DNA from: Hysterangium stoloniferum
Taxonomy: Eukaryota; Basidiomycota; Agaricomycetes; Hysterangiales; Hysterangiaceae
Assembly (NCBI GenBank): GCA_015178975.1
Contig: WHVD01000014.1
Coordinates: forward strand, 1,094,017 to 1,158,016
Direction: 5' to 3'
Length of the DNA stretch: 64,000 nt
The notes beneath the pieces are model-generated. The model was not told the origin of the DNA. It searched no databases and saw only the letters and a list, made by a program, of their open reading frames with translations. The translations under genes and the position numbers were made by a program. Every line of letters begins with the position of its first letter. Within the stretch, counting starts at the first letter, position 1. Of the stretch, positions 31,891-41,623 are shown piece by piece.

Positions 31891-32890
31891 AGCTCAATCC
31901 AATTTTGTCAGTAATGCCCAGAGGCCAACCATGACTGAAGTCCAAGACTCCTGATACAGGTGGGACTGACACTACTCAGACAGCAGCACAAAATGATAGT
32001 GTGGATACCAACAATATCTTGGAAGGACAGTAGCCCCAGGTTGTCTCCTTTCATGCCCAAGAGGCAGCAAAAAGTCAGCCAGCAGAGTACAGGAAGAAAA
32101 AAACCACATCTTCCTTGAAGAGGATGAGAAATCAGTTATAGAGCAGAATGACTTTTCTTTGAACTTAGACTTTGAGCCAGCACACTTGTCTACTGGTGAA
32201 GCTGACCTTGATGATAGGGTAGCAATCAATAAGAATGGCAAAAGATTGGGAGGCAGTCAGTCTTTGACTTCAGCAAAAAGAGGTAAAGATCTTCCTAAGC
32301 CAGATGAGAGTAAGTCTTATTTATTCTGTTATGTATAGCATGATTATGGTACTTTCCTTCTCAAAACCAAAAAATGAATGCATGATATTCTACTGATTTC
32401 TGATGGCCTCAATATAAGCATATATAATATTATAAATTAGTGTGCAATGTTTTGCGATTTTAGGTGCTTTTGTTGTGAAGATATAAGGCTTTCTTTTCTG
32501 CATCATGAATTCTACTAGTTGCTCAAATTTGATTCTGCCTTACGTAATTGGAATGGGGACGAGCCAATTTGGATCAAATGAACCTAGGTGCACCAGTCAA
32601 GCGTTTCATATGAAATTGAGGGATGGCGACATTTGCTACATTTTGGGTTGTATGATGTATCAATTCAGGATGCTTTATGAGTAAAAGTGGTCTTATTGGT
32701 GAGGTTGACGTTGGCTGTGTTTTCCCCCCGCAATCAAGTTGACATATATTTGATTATGAAACTGGAGGCTGTTTTGCTACATTGCTAGATAACATCGAAA
32801 TGGTTCAAAGGGCAAATCTTGATATTTTGAAATTTGTCCTTTGTCCTATATGTTGGCATGCAACCTTCGATCCGGCAAAATATCGTGTTA
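31891..32890. other. No gene recognised
   Basis: An open stretch at 32080-32330 (acidic, Lys-rich, for example LNLDFEPAHLSTGEADLDD) has no known domain. 32840-32890 is the left flank of the foldback element and matches 53240-53281. Confidence 0.35.
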
Positions 32891-33356
32891 CAGTGCTTTC
32901 CATTACATAAGGTGTGCGCTAGATTTGCATGGAAATATTGCTGAAAGTTGCGAACCTCGTAGCTTGCTCAATAATTGACCAATTGTCTTGTAACTTAATA
33001 TACATATTTTAATACTATATATCTAGTATATTATGATGTTATAACTCCAAAATTTGACCTACAGCATGTTTCCCAAAATTGCAGTCCATTTGAGCTTGCG
33101 AACCAATTCATGAGCCAACAAATGTGTCACTCCCAATGAGCTTGTAATATGTTGTTTTATATGTATCTAGGTAGTAAAAAATAACAGCGCCTGGCTTGTT
33201 CTGTCTAAATACCAGCTGAAAACCTGTATGAGGGTAGTTGTATGCATTTACTCGGCAACCTCACTCACATTAGCTCTGACCGCAAAAGCCAGGCACTGTC
33301 ATTTTTTACTACCTAGATACATGTAAAGCAACATATTATGAGCTCATTGGGAGTGA

Positions 33357-33562
33357 TGTTGGATTTCAAGCATCATACAAGCTCATATTCCTTTGTTCCT
33401 TTCCCCCATTGTCCTCTTGTCTCACATCTTTATTGTTCTCCTCATTGAGATTCTATTGTTCTTATTGTATATATATGTAGCTACATGCGAATAGAGCTCC
33501 CCGCACGTTTGCGAGGGTCCCTGCTATACCTGGGTGAGGTCGAAGTCCATCTCATCTCAACA
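33357..33562 (+). repeat. 5' LTR of the TR-GAG element
   Basis: 206 bp; contains a TATATATATGTAG segment (33472-33484) that could serve as TATA box. Followed directly by CAAATGCATGG, not an obvious tRNA primer site. Confidence 0.93.
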
Positions 33563-33685
33563 CAAATGCATGGCATACCCTCTTTCATTTCACTTCATGT
33601 CATTCTATTCGTTGAGCGCGACTAGTCTTATTGAAGAACCTTCAAGAACGTTTGAAGAAACCACAGAGCCGAGAAGTTGTTTTTG

Positions 33686-34417
33686 ATGTCAGAAAACGAG
33701 ACCCCGAAGTTTGGACGCCTGAATGATTCCAATTATGCAGAATGGGCTCTTCATATGGAGGCAGTCCTGACCCGGAGAGGGTTATGGGGCATTGTTCATG
33801 TCGTCGTACCAAATGCAGATTCGAAGGAAGAAGAAGAAGTCAATACAGAGCTACAAAAAATATTGAAAGTGTGGAATACCTCGAAGATGGCAGAAGCGCG
33901 AGCCGAGATGATCTTGCAAGTTGAGGATAGCCAGTTATCACATATGTGTCTACAGGACCCTAGGGATATTTGGCTCACCTTGCAGAATGTCCATAGAGCA
34001 GCAGGATTTGCCACGAGCCTGGCTTTAAGACGACAGTTTTTGACGATGAAGAAGCAGGCATCTCAGTCAATGCAAGCATGGATCGGTACCATAAAGGCAG
34101 TTGCTTTTTGAATGGAGGAAGCTGGGATTGATGTCAGCAATCAAGACAAAATTCTAGCACTCACAATGGGTCTCCCAGTCACCTATGATGCAGTTATTAT
34201 CAATTTTGATGCAACGGCTACAGACCTGTTGACATTAGATCATGTTATTGGTTGCTTGTTAAATGAAGAAACCCGCCAGCAATCGACAGCCAGGACAGCC
34301 AAAATCAAGAAAGAGGAGTTGCAGGCCTTGGTTGCCAGTTTGGGTGGTCAGCGCCAAGATCCAATTTGCTTCTTTTGCAGCAAGAAAGGCCATATTAAAG
34401 TGGATTGTAAGGAGTGA
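33686..34417 (+). pseudogene. Copia-type gag with zinc knuckle, one internal stop
   Basis: ATG at 33686; NYAEWALHMEAVLTRRGLWG, DIWLTLQNVHRAAGFATSL and KILALTMGLPVTYDAVIINF are the UBN2/gag-polypeptide pattern of Ty1/Copia gag. A TGA at 34109-34111 interrupts it (AVAF*MEEAG) with an ATG following, so a split protein is possible but decay is simpler. The CCHC knuckle CFFCSKKGHIKVDC lies at 34368-34409. Stop at 34415-34417, followed by a 45-residue acidic remnant and protease-like DYTASGGVW just before the 3' LTR. About 243 codons, normal for Copia gag. Confidence 0.82.
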
Positions 34418-34563
34418 ATTGAGTGGGAAAAGCATAAACAAGAGACAACCGGAGTTGCAAATGTTGCTGAATCTGTTGAAAGTGAGGAAGAAGAAGGATG
34501 TTTCTGATTATACAGCTTCCGGGGGTGTATGGACCTTTTTGCCTGTATGAGCTCGCAGGGGTG

Positions 34564-34769
34564 TGTTGGATTTCGAGCATCATACAAGCTCATATTCCTT
34601 TGTTCCTTTCCCCCATTGTCCTCTTGTCTCACATCTTTATTGTTCTACTCATTGAGATTCTATTGTTCTTATTGTATATATATGTAGCTACATGCGAATA
34701 AAGCTCCCCATGCATTTGCGAGGGTCCCTGCTATACCTGGGTGAGGTCGAAGTCCATCTCATCTCAACA
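34564..34769 (+). repeat. 3' LTR of the TR-GAG element
   Basis: 206 bp, preceded by a short purine tract (GCAGGGGTG). About 96 percent identical to the 5' LTR. Confidence 0.93.
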
Positions 34770-35002
34770 AGTGACACATCTGTTGGCTCATGAATTGGTT
34801 CGCAAGCTCAAATGGACTGCAATTTTGGGAAACATGCTGTAGGTCAAATTTTGGAGTTATAACATCATATAATACTATATATATAGTATTAAAATACATA
34901 TATTAAGTTACAAGACAATTGGTCACTTATTGAGCAAGCTACGAGGTTCGCAACTTTCAGGTGCAAATCTAGCGCGCGCCTTACGTAATGCAAAGCGCTG
35001 TA

Positions 35003-35479
35003 AGTCATGGAGAAAAGTGAAAGTTTTTTTCACACGTGATAGATTATTTGTGCCTCCAAACAGGTTGTCGAGGTCAAATTATGTACTGAACTCCGCGTGC
35101 GTCAAATTTCTCCATTGGTCAGAGTGACAAAAGGTATATATTTCCAAGAAAGGGTACGCACGCAAAGACTAGTTTGCCATCCCGCCGACTCCTCATCTAT
35201 ATTGTGTCAACAACTCGCATGTATTGGACGGATGCTACACCACAGGCCACAATCGTCACTAAGCAATATCTGATGTTGTACTGTTCAGAATGTTTTCGCC
35301 CTCTCTTGTCCTAAATCCGACATGTAAATGATTCACATAATTCTGATCCGATAAAATTTCGTGCACTCTAAAGCTTCACAGAAATAAGTTGACACGTGAC
35401 GAACCTTCGATCATAACGACGAGACTGGTTTGAGTTTAATATACTATGATTAATATGAAATATAAGATTACTGGGTGTG
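35003..35479. other. Right flank of the foldback, no gene
   Basis: 35001-35145 matches 53281-53425, the empty-site copy of the target repeat. The rest is intergenic, downstream of the minus-strand zinc-finger gene. Confidence 0.5.
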
Positions 35480-36261
35480 CTAGTTCTCTTCATGACCATC
35501 CCCCTTCTGTCCACGTTTGACCTCCCGATTTTTGAGGTCTTGCTCCACCCCACTCTGCACCGCCATCTCCGCTGCCCGCTCGTTATCGCTCTCTGAGAGA
35601 TCTGGGCGTTCCGGGTGACTATATCCAATTTCCTTACAAAGTTGGACATAGGTGCGAATGATCAGTGATTTCAGGTGTGCACACTCTGCGCACTCCTCCT
35701 GACGCCCCGCTCCCGTGCCGCAATTTTTGCAACAGAAAAATTGGGAACACTGCGGACTGGACATCATGTGATTTTGGACCTCCCGTGATGTCAGGAAACT
35801 TTCGTTACAGGCAGGACAGAAGTCACTGATATATTTTTTGGCGCTTTTATGCTTTTTGTGTGTATTGATGATGGAGGCATCCCGAAGTTTCAGGGACACC
35901 TGCGGATGGCCCACAACTGATCCCGGATGTGCACCATCCAGTGTTTAAATGGACTGCGCAAATAAGTGGAACGGTAACAAGGCACCGGGGTGCTGTATTT
36001 AGGCCCATATGGGCAAGGAATTTTCGACGGGTGTGGGGATATGCGGCCCTGGGTGGGAAAGCTTTGGAGGGACGAGGATAATGTTGGCGGTAGACCATGG
36101 GGAAAGATAGAAGCAACCTCAGCGGGTGAATTCCCGCCAATCCGCTGGTTGCCGGGGCTCCCGTGTCCGCGGACAGGAAGGCCATCGCCTCCTGCCGACG
36201 GTTCAGGACCTGATTTGTAATTTGTTGGGTTGGCGGAGGAGCTCCTGTTGGTGTATTTCAT
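35480..36261 (-). CDS. Uncharacterised zinc-finger protein (gene 1 of a related pair)
   Basis: Minus strand, ATG at 36261-36259. Ser/Pro-rich N-terminus, then a first Cys/His cluster CPYGPKYSTPVPCYRS...HWMVHIRD (about 36020-35930), and a C2HC-type finger FCPACNESFLTSREVQNHMM ending SSPQC (about 35820-35750), a second Cys cluster CCKNCGTGAG...CAEC, and a C-terminal YVQLCKEIGYSHPERPDLSE motif with NERAAEM. Joining the two halves needs a change of frame near 35890: either a GTGTCC-ATCAG intron of about 60 nt or an indel. Architecture and spacing parallel the protein at 38177-37503, so I take both as real diverged paralogues, possibly transcription factors. Family not recognised. Confidence 0.55.
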
Positions 36262-37502
36262 TAGCACTGTTTCATTTACGTATAATAAAATAATGTCTAC
36301 CTTTGCTCCCCGTCAACCCAAGGAAGGGCCGCTGGCCAGTGTGGTGTCTGTTTTGTTAAAAACTCGTGCACATAAGCCGGATTGGACGTCAAGCTACACC
36401 ACAGACGACAGTCATCACTAGGTGGATTGTGAGCCTCAAGCAACAGCAGTCGTACCTGAGAGAGCGACCTGGAGTTGAAAACGCGGGAGCAGCGTCACTG
36501 CTACCCGGATTTCCGAGAGATGCCAGGTTAGTAGTCATTGAACCACTAACGACCACCGTGGAATTAAAAACCCTGAGTTTTGAGTGCAATTGAAGTGAAA
36601 TTAATGATACTTCCAGCCTAAGCTTATATTTTACATACCCATTCCATCCAGCGAGTGACGAATATGAAGAAATATAGGCCGCCTGCATCCCGGTCGGATG
36701 TGCTGTCCTGTAAGGAGATTGTGTCCGATTTGGAGAATAATGCGTGTTGTTATAGCAATAAACTCACTGAAACTCATTACCATGTGTGGAAGAATAAGGA
36801 AATGTAGGTGGGACAGTTCCGAATCGCTCATCGTAATCCTCGATAGTCACTTGCGAGAAGGACGGTTCTCTAACACGGGGAATGAACCTTGAATGTGAAA
36901 TCATTAGACCTAACAAAGCAATCGGTAGTTCTGGACTCACGATCCATAGTCAAATTGTTACCGCCGCGAATGGCAAATGGGTCCCTATTAGTAGGTCTAT
37001 CCACGAGCCCACCATGAGTGTATATGACCCACTGGTGTTGAGCGCGCACTGGGACACCACTGAAGCCCATAGGATGACCTTCAGCTGCCGAGCTGTGCCG
37101 ACAATAATTGCACAGATGATGACATTATAGTAGAAGTTGATAGCATAATGCTCACTCATATGATGTTCGAGGCCAAGACCGTACGCCAACCTTACGATCG
37201 AGGAACATCGGAAACAAGGCATATCTTGTAGCTTCTCACATCACTATTCTATATCATGCCTTCGTACGATAGGAAGAATAACCACAGAAACTTTGTATGA
37301 GATCTACGTAAGGACAATGAACCTTGATCGCCTAGATCCGACTGAACACCACATGACACATGCCACCAAAATTGTAAATTTTGATGTTCACTGCTATCGC
37401 TCTCTCCCATCGATTAGCACACTGAGCTCCATTAGTTTATTCAATTTATACATGTAATTATCTTTTCGCATATATATTACTTGTAATACATTGGGCACTT
37501 AT
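36262..37502. other. Intergenic between the zinc-finger genes
   Basis: Low-complexity-free, unique-looking sequence without a domain-bearing frame. Frames at 36698-36892 and 36882-37130 (+) lack motifs. Presumably contains the promoter of gene 1 (minus strand) near 36262-36600. Confidence 0.4.
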
Positions 37503-38200
37503 CTACAAGCCGTCAGTGAGCGTTAAGATGTACTCTGCAGCCAGTAAGCTCATGGTCGTCAGCTCAGACCTTTGAGGCTGGCTCTTTGGGCCCGGCCAAA
37601 CGTAGCCGAGCTGTTTGCCCAGTTCCCTATACCCCTTGACGGACAAGTGTTCAAAGAAAGGCTTGCACTCCGGGCTACGTTTTAGGTGCTTTTTGATCAG
37701 ACAACGTCTGTATGCCCTCACGGTACGTGGTACTGTTTGTTGACATGCCTCATTTGGACAAAGCCCGAGGTGCAGGATAGCACATTCCAGCTTCTCTGGA
37801 GTGTTCACAATTTTTGCCTCCTGCAGGTCAGTGAGAATACCAGTCTGGAAAGCAAACACATCATTTGTAACGTGGTACCACGCCCAATGTTGCAAGGTCT
37901 TGGCTTGAGTCAGTAAGGCTGACTTCCAGACACACTTGCCCATATTTCCATTAACGTCATAGATATCACCCCAGGGGCAGTCAGTGGGAGGTGCTTGTGG
38001 CCATGTGAGCGCATTCTTATGATGTGTGGATGCGGTTGACGTGGATGAGGGAGAAGGATGTGTGGATGATGTTGGATGAGGAAAGGTAACAATGGGACCT
38101 ATGGATGATTCTCTGCTCGGTCCATCATTGTCATTCCTCTCGTCGTACGGAAAGGGGTATTGTTCCCCTTCCCACAACAGGGTGAGATCTCTATTGATAT
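37503..38200 (-). CDS. Uncharacterised zinc-finger protein (gene 2 of the pair), 5' end undefined
   Basis: Minus strand to the stop at 37503. FPYDERNDNDGPSRESS and a Ser/Thr/Pro/His-rich stretch precede CPWGDIYDVNGNMGKCVW...LQHWAWYHVTN (about 37985-37870) and LCPNEACQQTVPRTVRAYRR with HLKRSPEC (about 37760-37670), then KGYRELGKQLGYVWPGP and LLAAEYILTL. Pattern C..C...HW(x3)H, CPxxxC...H...C, then GY.xP and an AAE helix is shared with 36261-35480. There is no ATG in the open frame, so a 5' exon probably joins at an acceptor near 38186 (CAATAG). Unknown function. Confidence 0.6.
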
Positions 38201-39208
38201 TATGTTGGCCGGCGGATGGATATCTTTTCAGTCTTTCGGTTAATAGTTATTTATTATAGATTTTATTATCAATCCTTACATTCCGTCGACCAGACACGAA
38301 CCCGATTGTTCCAAAAATCGAGTTGGTGTATTTTGCACCTCGCCATAATTTGAACTAAGGCTATGGAATTTTAGTTCGGTGGTGTTGCAAGATACACACG
38401 AAGCTTACAAGGCATTTTGGACTACTTCATTTTGCAACACATCTGCGTTCATAGAATGTGTTGAAGGATGGTTTGAGCCATACAAAGATCTACGGGGTGT
38501 CTATAAGTCACATAAATGTGGAAAAAAGGCAACATGGCAGTTACAGTTCATTGGGAGCCAGTCGGCATGTCGGATTGAGGGCATGAGCGATAGAACTGCG
38601 TGATCTGCTCAGATATAATGCACCGTAACAATATTTGACATGGAGCTCACGAATATCGACTATGAGAAGACATTGGGATTGTTGGTTGATCGAGGTGAAT
38701 CGTACTGGAGAACCCCGCAAAGTGGATTGATTGCGGAAGGGGCGGGGCAACGTTAAGGGATGGCCTACATGTTGCATGGACTGTATACTTATATTATATC
38801 AACAAATCAAAGGATTAGGATTTGGTTCCGTTCGAAGGCGTTTATGCTTGACGTGTCGCCAAACAATTGCATTATAAGTTGTCCAGCTGATAGATCGGCA
38901 AGCTGAGTCGAAGATAGTGCGAAGCGATCTCGTGAGATAGTTTAGGAGTCACTGGTAACATATTAGAGTTCCGCCACAAAGAAGATGTTAGAATAAAATA
39001 TAGAAGCTCCGAATGATCTAAGGTAGGCAGGGCACGATCTGGTCTTTTGTGACTTTATTTTTTATTTTTTTTAATACATTTATATACCGCATCGCATAAC
39101 TAAGATACATAGCGGTTCCGTAGCGTCGTATAGAGCATAACTGCTATAGTATCTACGAGAGAATCGAGAGGGAGCAGGCCGGATGCGAGTGGTGGTTGGT
39201 ACGATGGG
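38201..39208. other. No gene assigned; T-rich tract
   Basis: A frame at 38379-38603 (+) has no known motif. 39052-39080 is a T-rich tract followed by sequence loosely like the LINE tails further on (a possible older, diverged LINE 3' end on the minus strand). No TSD for it. Confidence 0.35.
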
Positions 39209-39223
39209 TCACGTGTTGTGACT

Positions 39224-39415
39224 TTTTTTTTTTTGTTATATTTGTATTTCGCTTCAAGCAACAATGGCTAACTGCGGCTAGGGGGTGGAAAGGCCCCCAG
39301 AGAAACTATGCTACGGTGATAAGAAGTTCCGAGTGAGCTTCGTGTCTACGATGGATTTTAGAGGGCTCGAGTCAGGGTGGGGACGGTGAAAGTCGGCGTG
39401 CGGAGTCAGATGTAG
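39224..39415 (-). mobile_element. Second LINE insertion, 3' end only, 192 bp
   Basis: A T run (poly-A on the minus strand) at 39223-39234 is followed by a sequence nearly identical to 39452-39634. It is bounded by 15-bp TCACGTGTTGTGACT at 39209-39223 and 39416-39430. A heavily 5'-truncated copy of the same 3' UTR. Confidence 0.85.
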
Positions 39416-39430
39416 TCACGTGTTGTGACT

Positions 39431-40025
39431 TTTTTTTTTTTTTTTTTTTTTGTTATATTTGTATCCCGCTTCAAGCAACAATGGCTAACTGCGGCTAGGG
39501 GGTGGAAAGGCCCCCAGAGAAACTATGCTACGGTGGTAAGAAGTTCCGAGTGAGCTTCGTGGCTACGATGGATTTTAGAGGGCTCGAGTCAGGGTGGGGA
39601 CGGTGAAAGTCGGCGTACGGAGTCAGATGTAGCTAGAAAGAGAAAAAGAAAAAGAAGACCAAGAAAGGGATATGTACATCGGCCATGACGTTCAGGGACG
39701 ATCTGTTGTGGAGGGATTGTGGGAGAGGTGTGGGGCGAGCGGGGGAGTCGGCGTCGCGACGGAGCCAGGTGGCTCTAAGGAGGTTCGTAAGGGCGTGGTG
39801 CAAAGGCAGAGGTTTGGCAGATAAATTTTGCAACTGCTCTGAGCCCAGACTTTGTACCCAGCAGAAAGGCCAGGTCAAGACCGCGTGAGACCTTTCGTAG
39901 GGGCCCACGCCAGTCTTTGTAAAGGGGGCAACTCGTTAAGATGTGGTCGCGCGTTTGGAGGGGTGCATACCCACAGGGGCATGCAGTGGGCAGATTGGGG
40001 AGGAAGCGGTTGTAGTATTCCCCAA
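39431..40025 (-). mobile_element. Tad1-like LINE insertion, 5'-truncated, 595 bp
   Basis: Poly-A (as T run 39430-39451), 3' UTR, then coding sequence, bounded by TCACGTGTTGTGACT at 39416-39430 and 40026-40040. Only the last part of ORF2 is kept. Confidence 0.88.
39775..40025 (-). pseudogene. LINE ORF2 (reverse transcriptase) C-terminal fragment
   Basis: GEYYNRFLPNLPTACPCGY, LQTRDHILTSCPLYKDWR, FLLGTKSGLRAVAKFICQT is the C-terminal C-x-C...H...C region of fungal Tad1-clade LINEs, after the RNase H position. The 5' truncation falls at the TSD. Confidence 0.82.
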
Positions 40026-40040
40026 TCACGTGTTGTGACT

Positions 40041-40573
40041 ACTGCTGTGACCATGGCGGCCCATCTTTTCTGTACGCTTGTATAAATAATTGAGATTAGG
40101 AGTATTAAATACCAGCTTTATCGAGGTCAGAAAGAATTGAATCAGGAATTGTTCTATGACTGATACTTTTTGGAGGCCCATGCGGCCTGATTACCATTGA
40201 GACCCCATCTATAAGCATCCATAAACCATAGTGATGGGCTTGCAAATCTACTTTGATGGAAAATCAAATTTTGAATTCTTTTTAGAATTGTGGGCATAAT
40301 CTCACCATTGAATTGTTACCAGTGGGATCTCATCTAGGCATTTGACTGTATTCTTCTCAAGGTCACCCTCATCAGATGATGGAGGTAGAAGTCAGTATAG
40401 TCTCTTGGCATATCCCCAACACTGCTCGATGGGATTGAGCTCACAGTGAAATTTCGGCAAAAATATCTTAATCCAAGTACTTTTGCTTCTGTTTCAAGAA
40501 TAGATTCCACCTCAGCAAAATCAGGCTGATTAAAGAGCAGATGACCACAACAGCAGTCTGTTTTTCCAGGTAA
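40041..40573 (-). pseudogene. Tc1/IS630-like DDE transposase, C-terminal part
   Basis: Minus strand from the insertion point: the frame reads CLPGKTDCCCGHLLFNQPDF and VESILETEAKVLG, then after a frame change FHCELNPIEQCWGYAKRLYR (about 40455-40400), whose ELNPIEQ carries the third catalytic acidic residue (compare LNPIEN in Tc1/IS630). The N-terminal part is at 50410-48862, beyond 8.29 kb of inserted DNA; joining across one TTACC keeps the frame. C-terminus degraded after about 40330. Confidence 0.8.
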
Positions 40574-40903
40574 TGTTAAGAACTGAAAACTGACTAATGT
40601 CGGTGGCCGACAGGGACCGATCGGAAGGACTTGGCTTCAGCTTATGTGCTGCGCCCTCGCAAATATCCGTAGGATGTCCTTAAATTTCGGGCGGGCGAAG
40701 ACTAATCCTAATGAGTACCTTTCGGCGTGATACCGATCGGAATCGAAGGACAAGTCGAGTGTCGGGCCAAGGGGTCGGGGCCGGGAGTGGGCGAGCGCAC
40801 GTGAAGGCGGATGGGGGGATTCTTAGTATGAGACTGATACAGGCGTATGAGGGTATTCTGAGTCGATATTCTGATTGCCTAGTGACTACAACTACAGCGG
40901 GTC

Positions 40904-41438
40904 TGTTAAGTGCCGTGTCGGGAACTTATTCCGGAACTATCGGGAAGTCACCGGGAAGTCGGCTTCAGCTTATGTGCTGTGCCTCTACGCAAACGCTCAA
41001 TGTCCTTAATTTCGGAAGTGAACTAACGACGGAAGATATGGATATTCAGAGTTCCGAAGAGTTCCGAATATCGAGCGTACAGAAAGACGGGAGGAGGAAT
41101 AAGAAACTAAGTCGATATCAGATCTAAAGTAAAGTACAAATTCGCGGAAACTAATATAAGTCTACTCGTTATTGTACTACAAACTGAGACCATAATAAGA
41201 CGGAAACGGAAGTGTTCTTAAAACGGAAATACAATAAGACATATTAGGAAGACAGTATTCCGAGACGGGAATACAACAACAAACGAGTGAATGCTTGTCA
41301 ACGGACAAATTACCAAATGCGGAACAAACGAAGAACGCGGATGATACGGTAACTATGATGTTCCGTAGTCGGATATCGGATATCGAAGGTGGGAGATCGG
41401 AAGTCGGATATTGAAACATCCGGGAACGGGTCGTAACA
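40904..41438 (-). repeat. 3' LTR of the chromovirus, 535 bp
   Basis: Minus strand starts TGTTACGACCCG and ends CACTTAACA. Lacks a 28-bp segment present in the 5' LTR (after GGGAAGTCGG, near 40960). Preceded on the minus strand by CCTAACAGGGGGGTAC, the polypurine tract. Confidence 0.95.
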
Positions 41439-41452
41439 GTACCCCCCTGTTA
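41439..41452 (-). promoter_or_regulatory. Polypurine tract of the chromovirus
   Basis: Minus strand CAGGGGGGTAC abuts the 3' LTR; the same GGGGGGGTAC precedes the LTR at 16311. Expected plus-strand DNA primer. Confidence 0.7.
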
Positions 41453-41623
41453 GGCCGAAATCCCATAGAGGCGATTAGGTACTGAGTGTTTGAAGCGACG
41501 GCTGACTGTTATGTGTCGTGAAATTTACGCAATTATGGAAGTGAGAGTTTCGGTTATTATTCTGAGTATAAAAACCTCCAAATATTCGAATTAACGTTTT
41601 TTGTTTCTTTATCCACGACTTGT

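Larger units (their letters stand above)
33357..34769 (+). mobile_element. Gag-only LTR retrotransposon (TR-GAG, Copia-type), TSD AGTGA
   Basis: 1413 bp with 206-bp LTRs (33357-33562 and 34564-34769), ends TGTTGGATTTC and CATCTCAACA, AGTGA at 33352-33356 and 34770-34774. LTRs differ at about seven sites. The internal region codes only for gag. It sits in the loop-proximal arm of the foldback element. Confidence 0.95.
32891..35000. mobile_element. Large foldback (long-TIR) element, TA target, hosting another element
   Basis: Ends CAGTGCTTTCCATTACATAA and its inverse CCTTACGTAATGCAAAGCGCTG, flanked by TA (32889-32890 and 35001-35002). Without the inserted retroelement it is about 692 bp: arms of about 300 bp pair almost throughout, around a loop of about 90 bp (33200-33295). 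The unoccupied target is present at 53281 (GCGTTAAGTCATGG), proving a TA-target insertion. The CAGT start and TA target fit Tc1/pogo-type MITEs. No coding capacity of its own. Confidence 0.85.

Noticed and set aside
39040-39208. Third stacked LINE copy
   Set aside because: There is a T-rich tract and TTGTGACTTT, but the following sequence does not align well with the other two tails and no 15-bp TSD copy precedes it.
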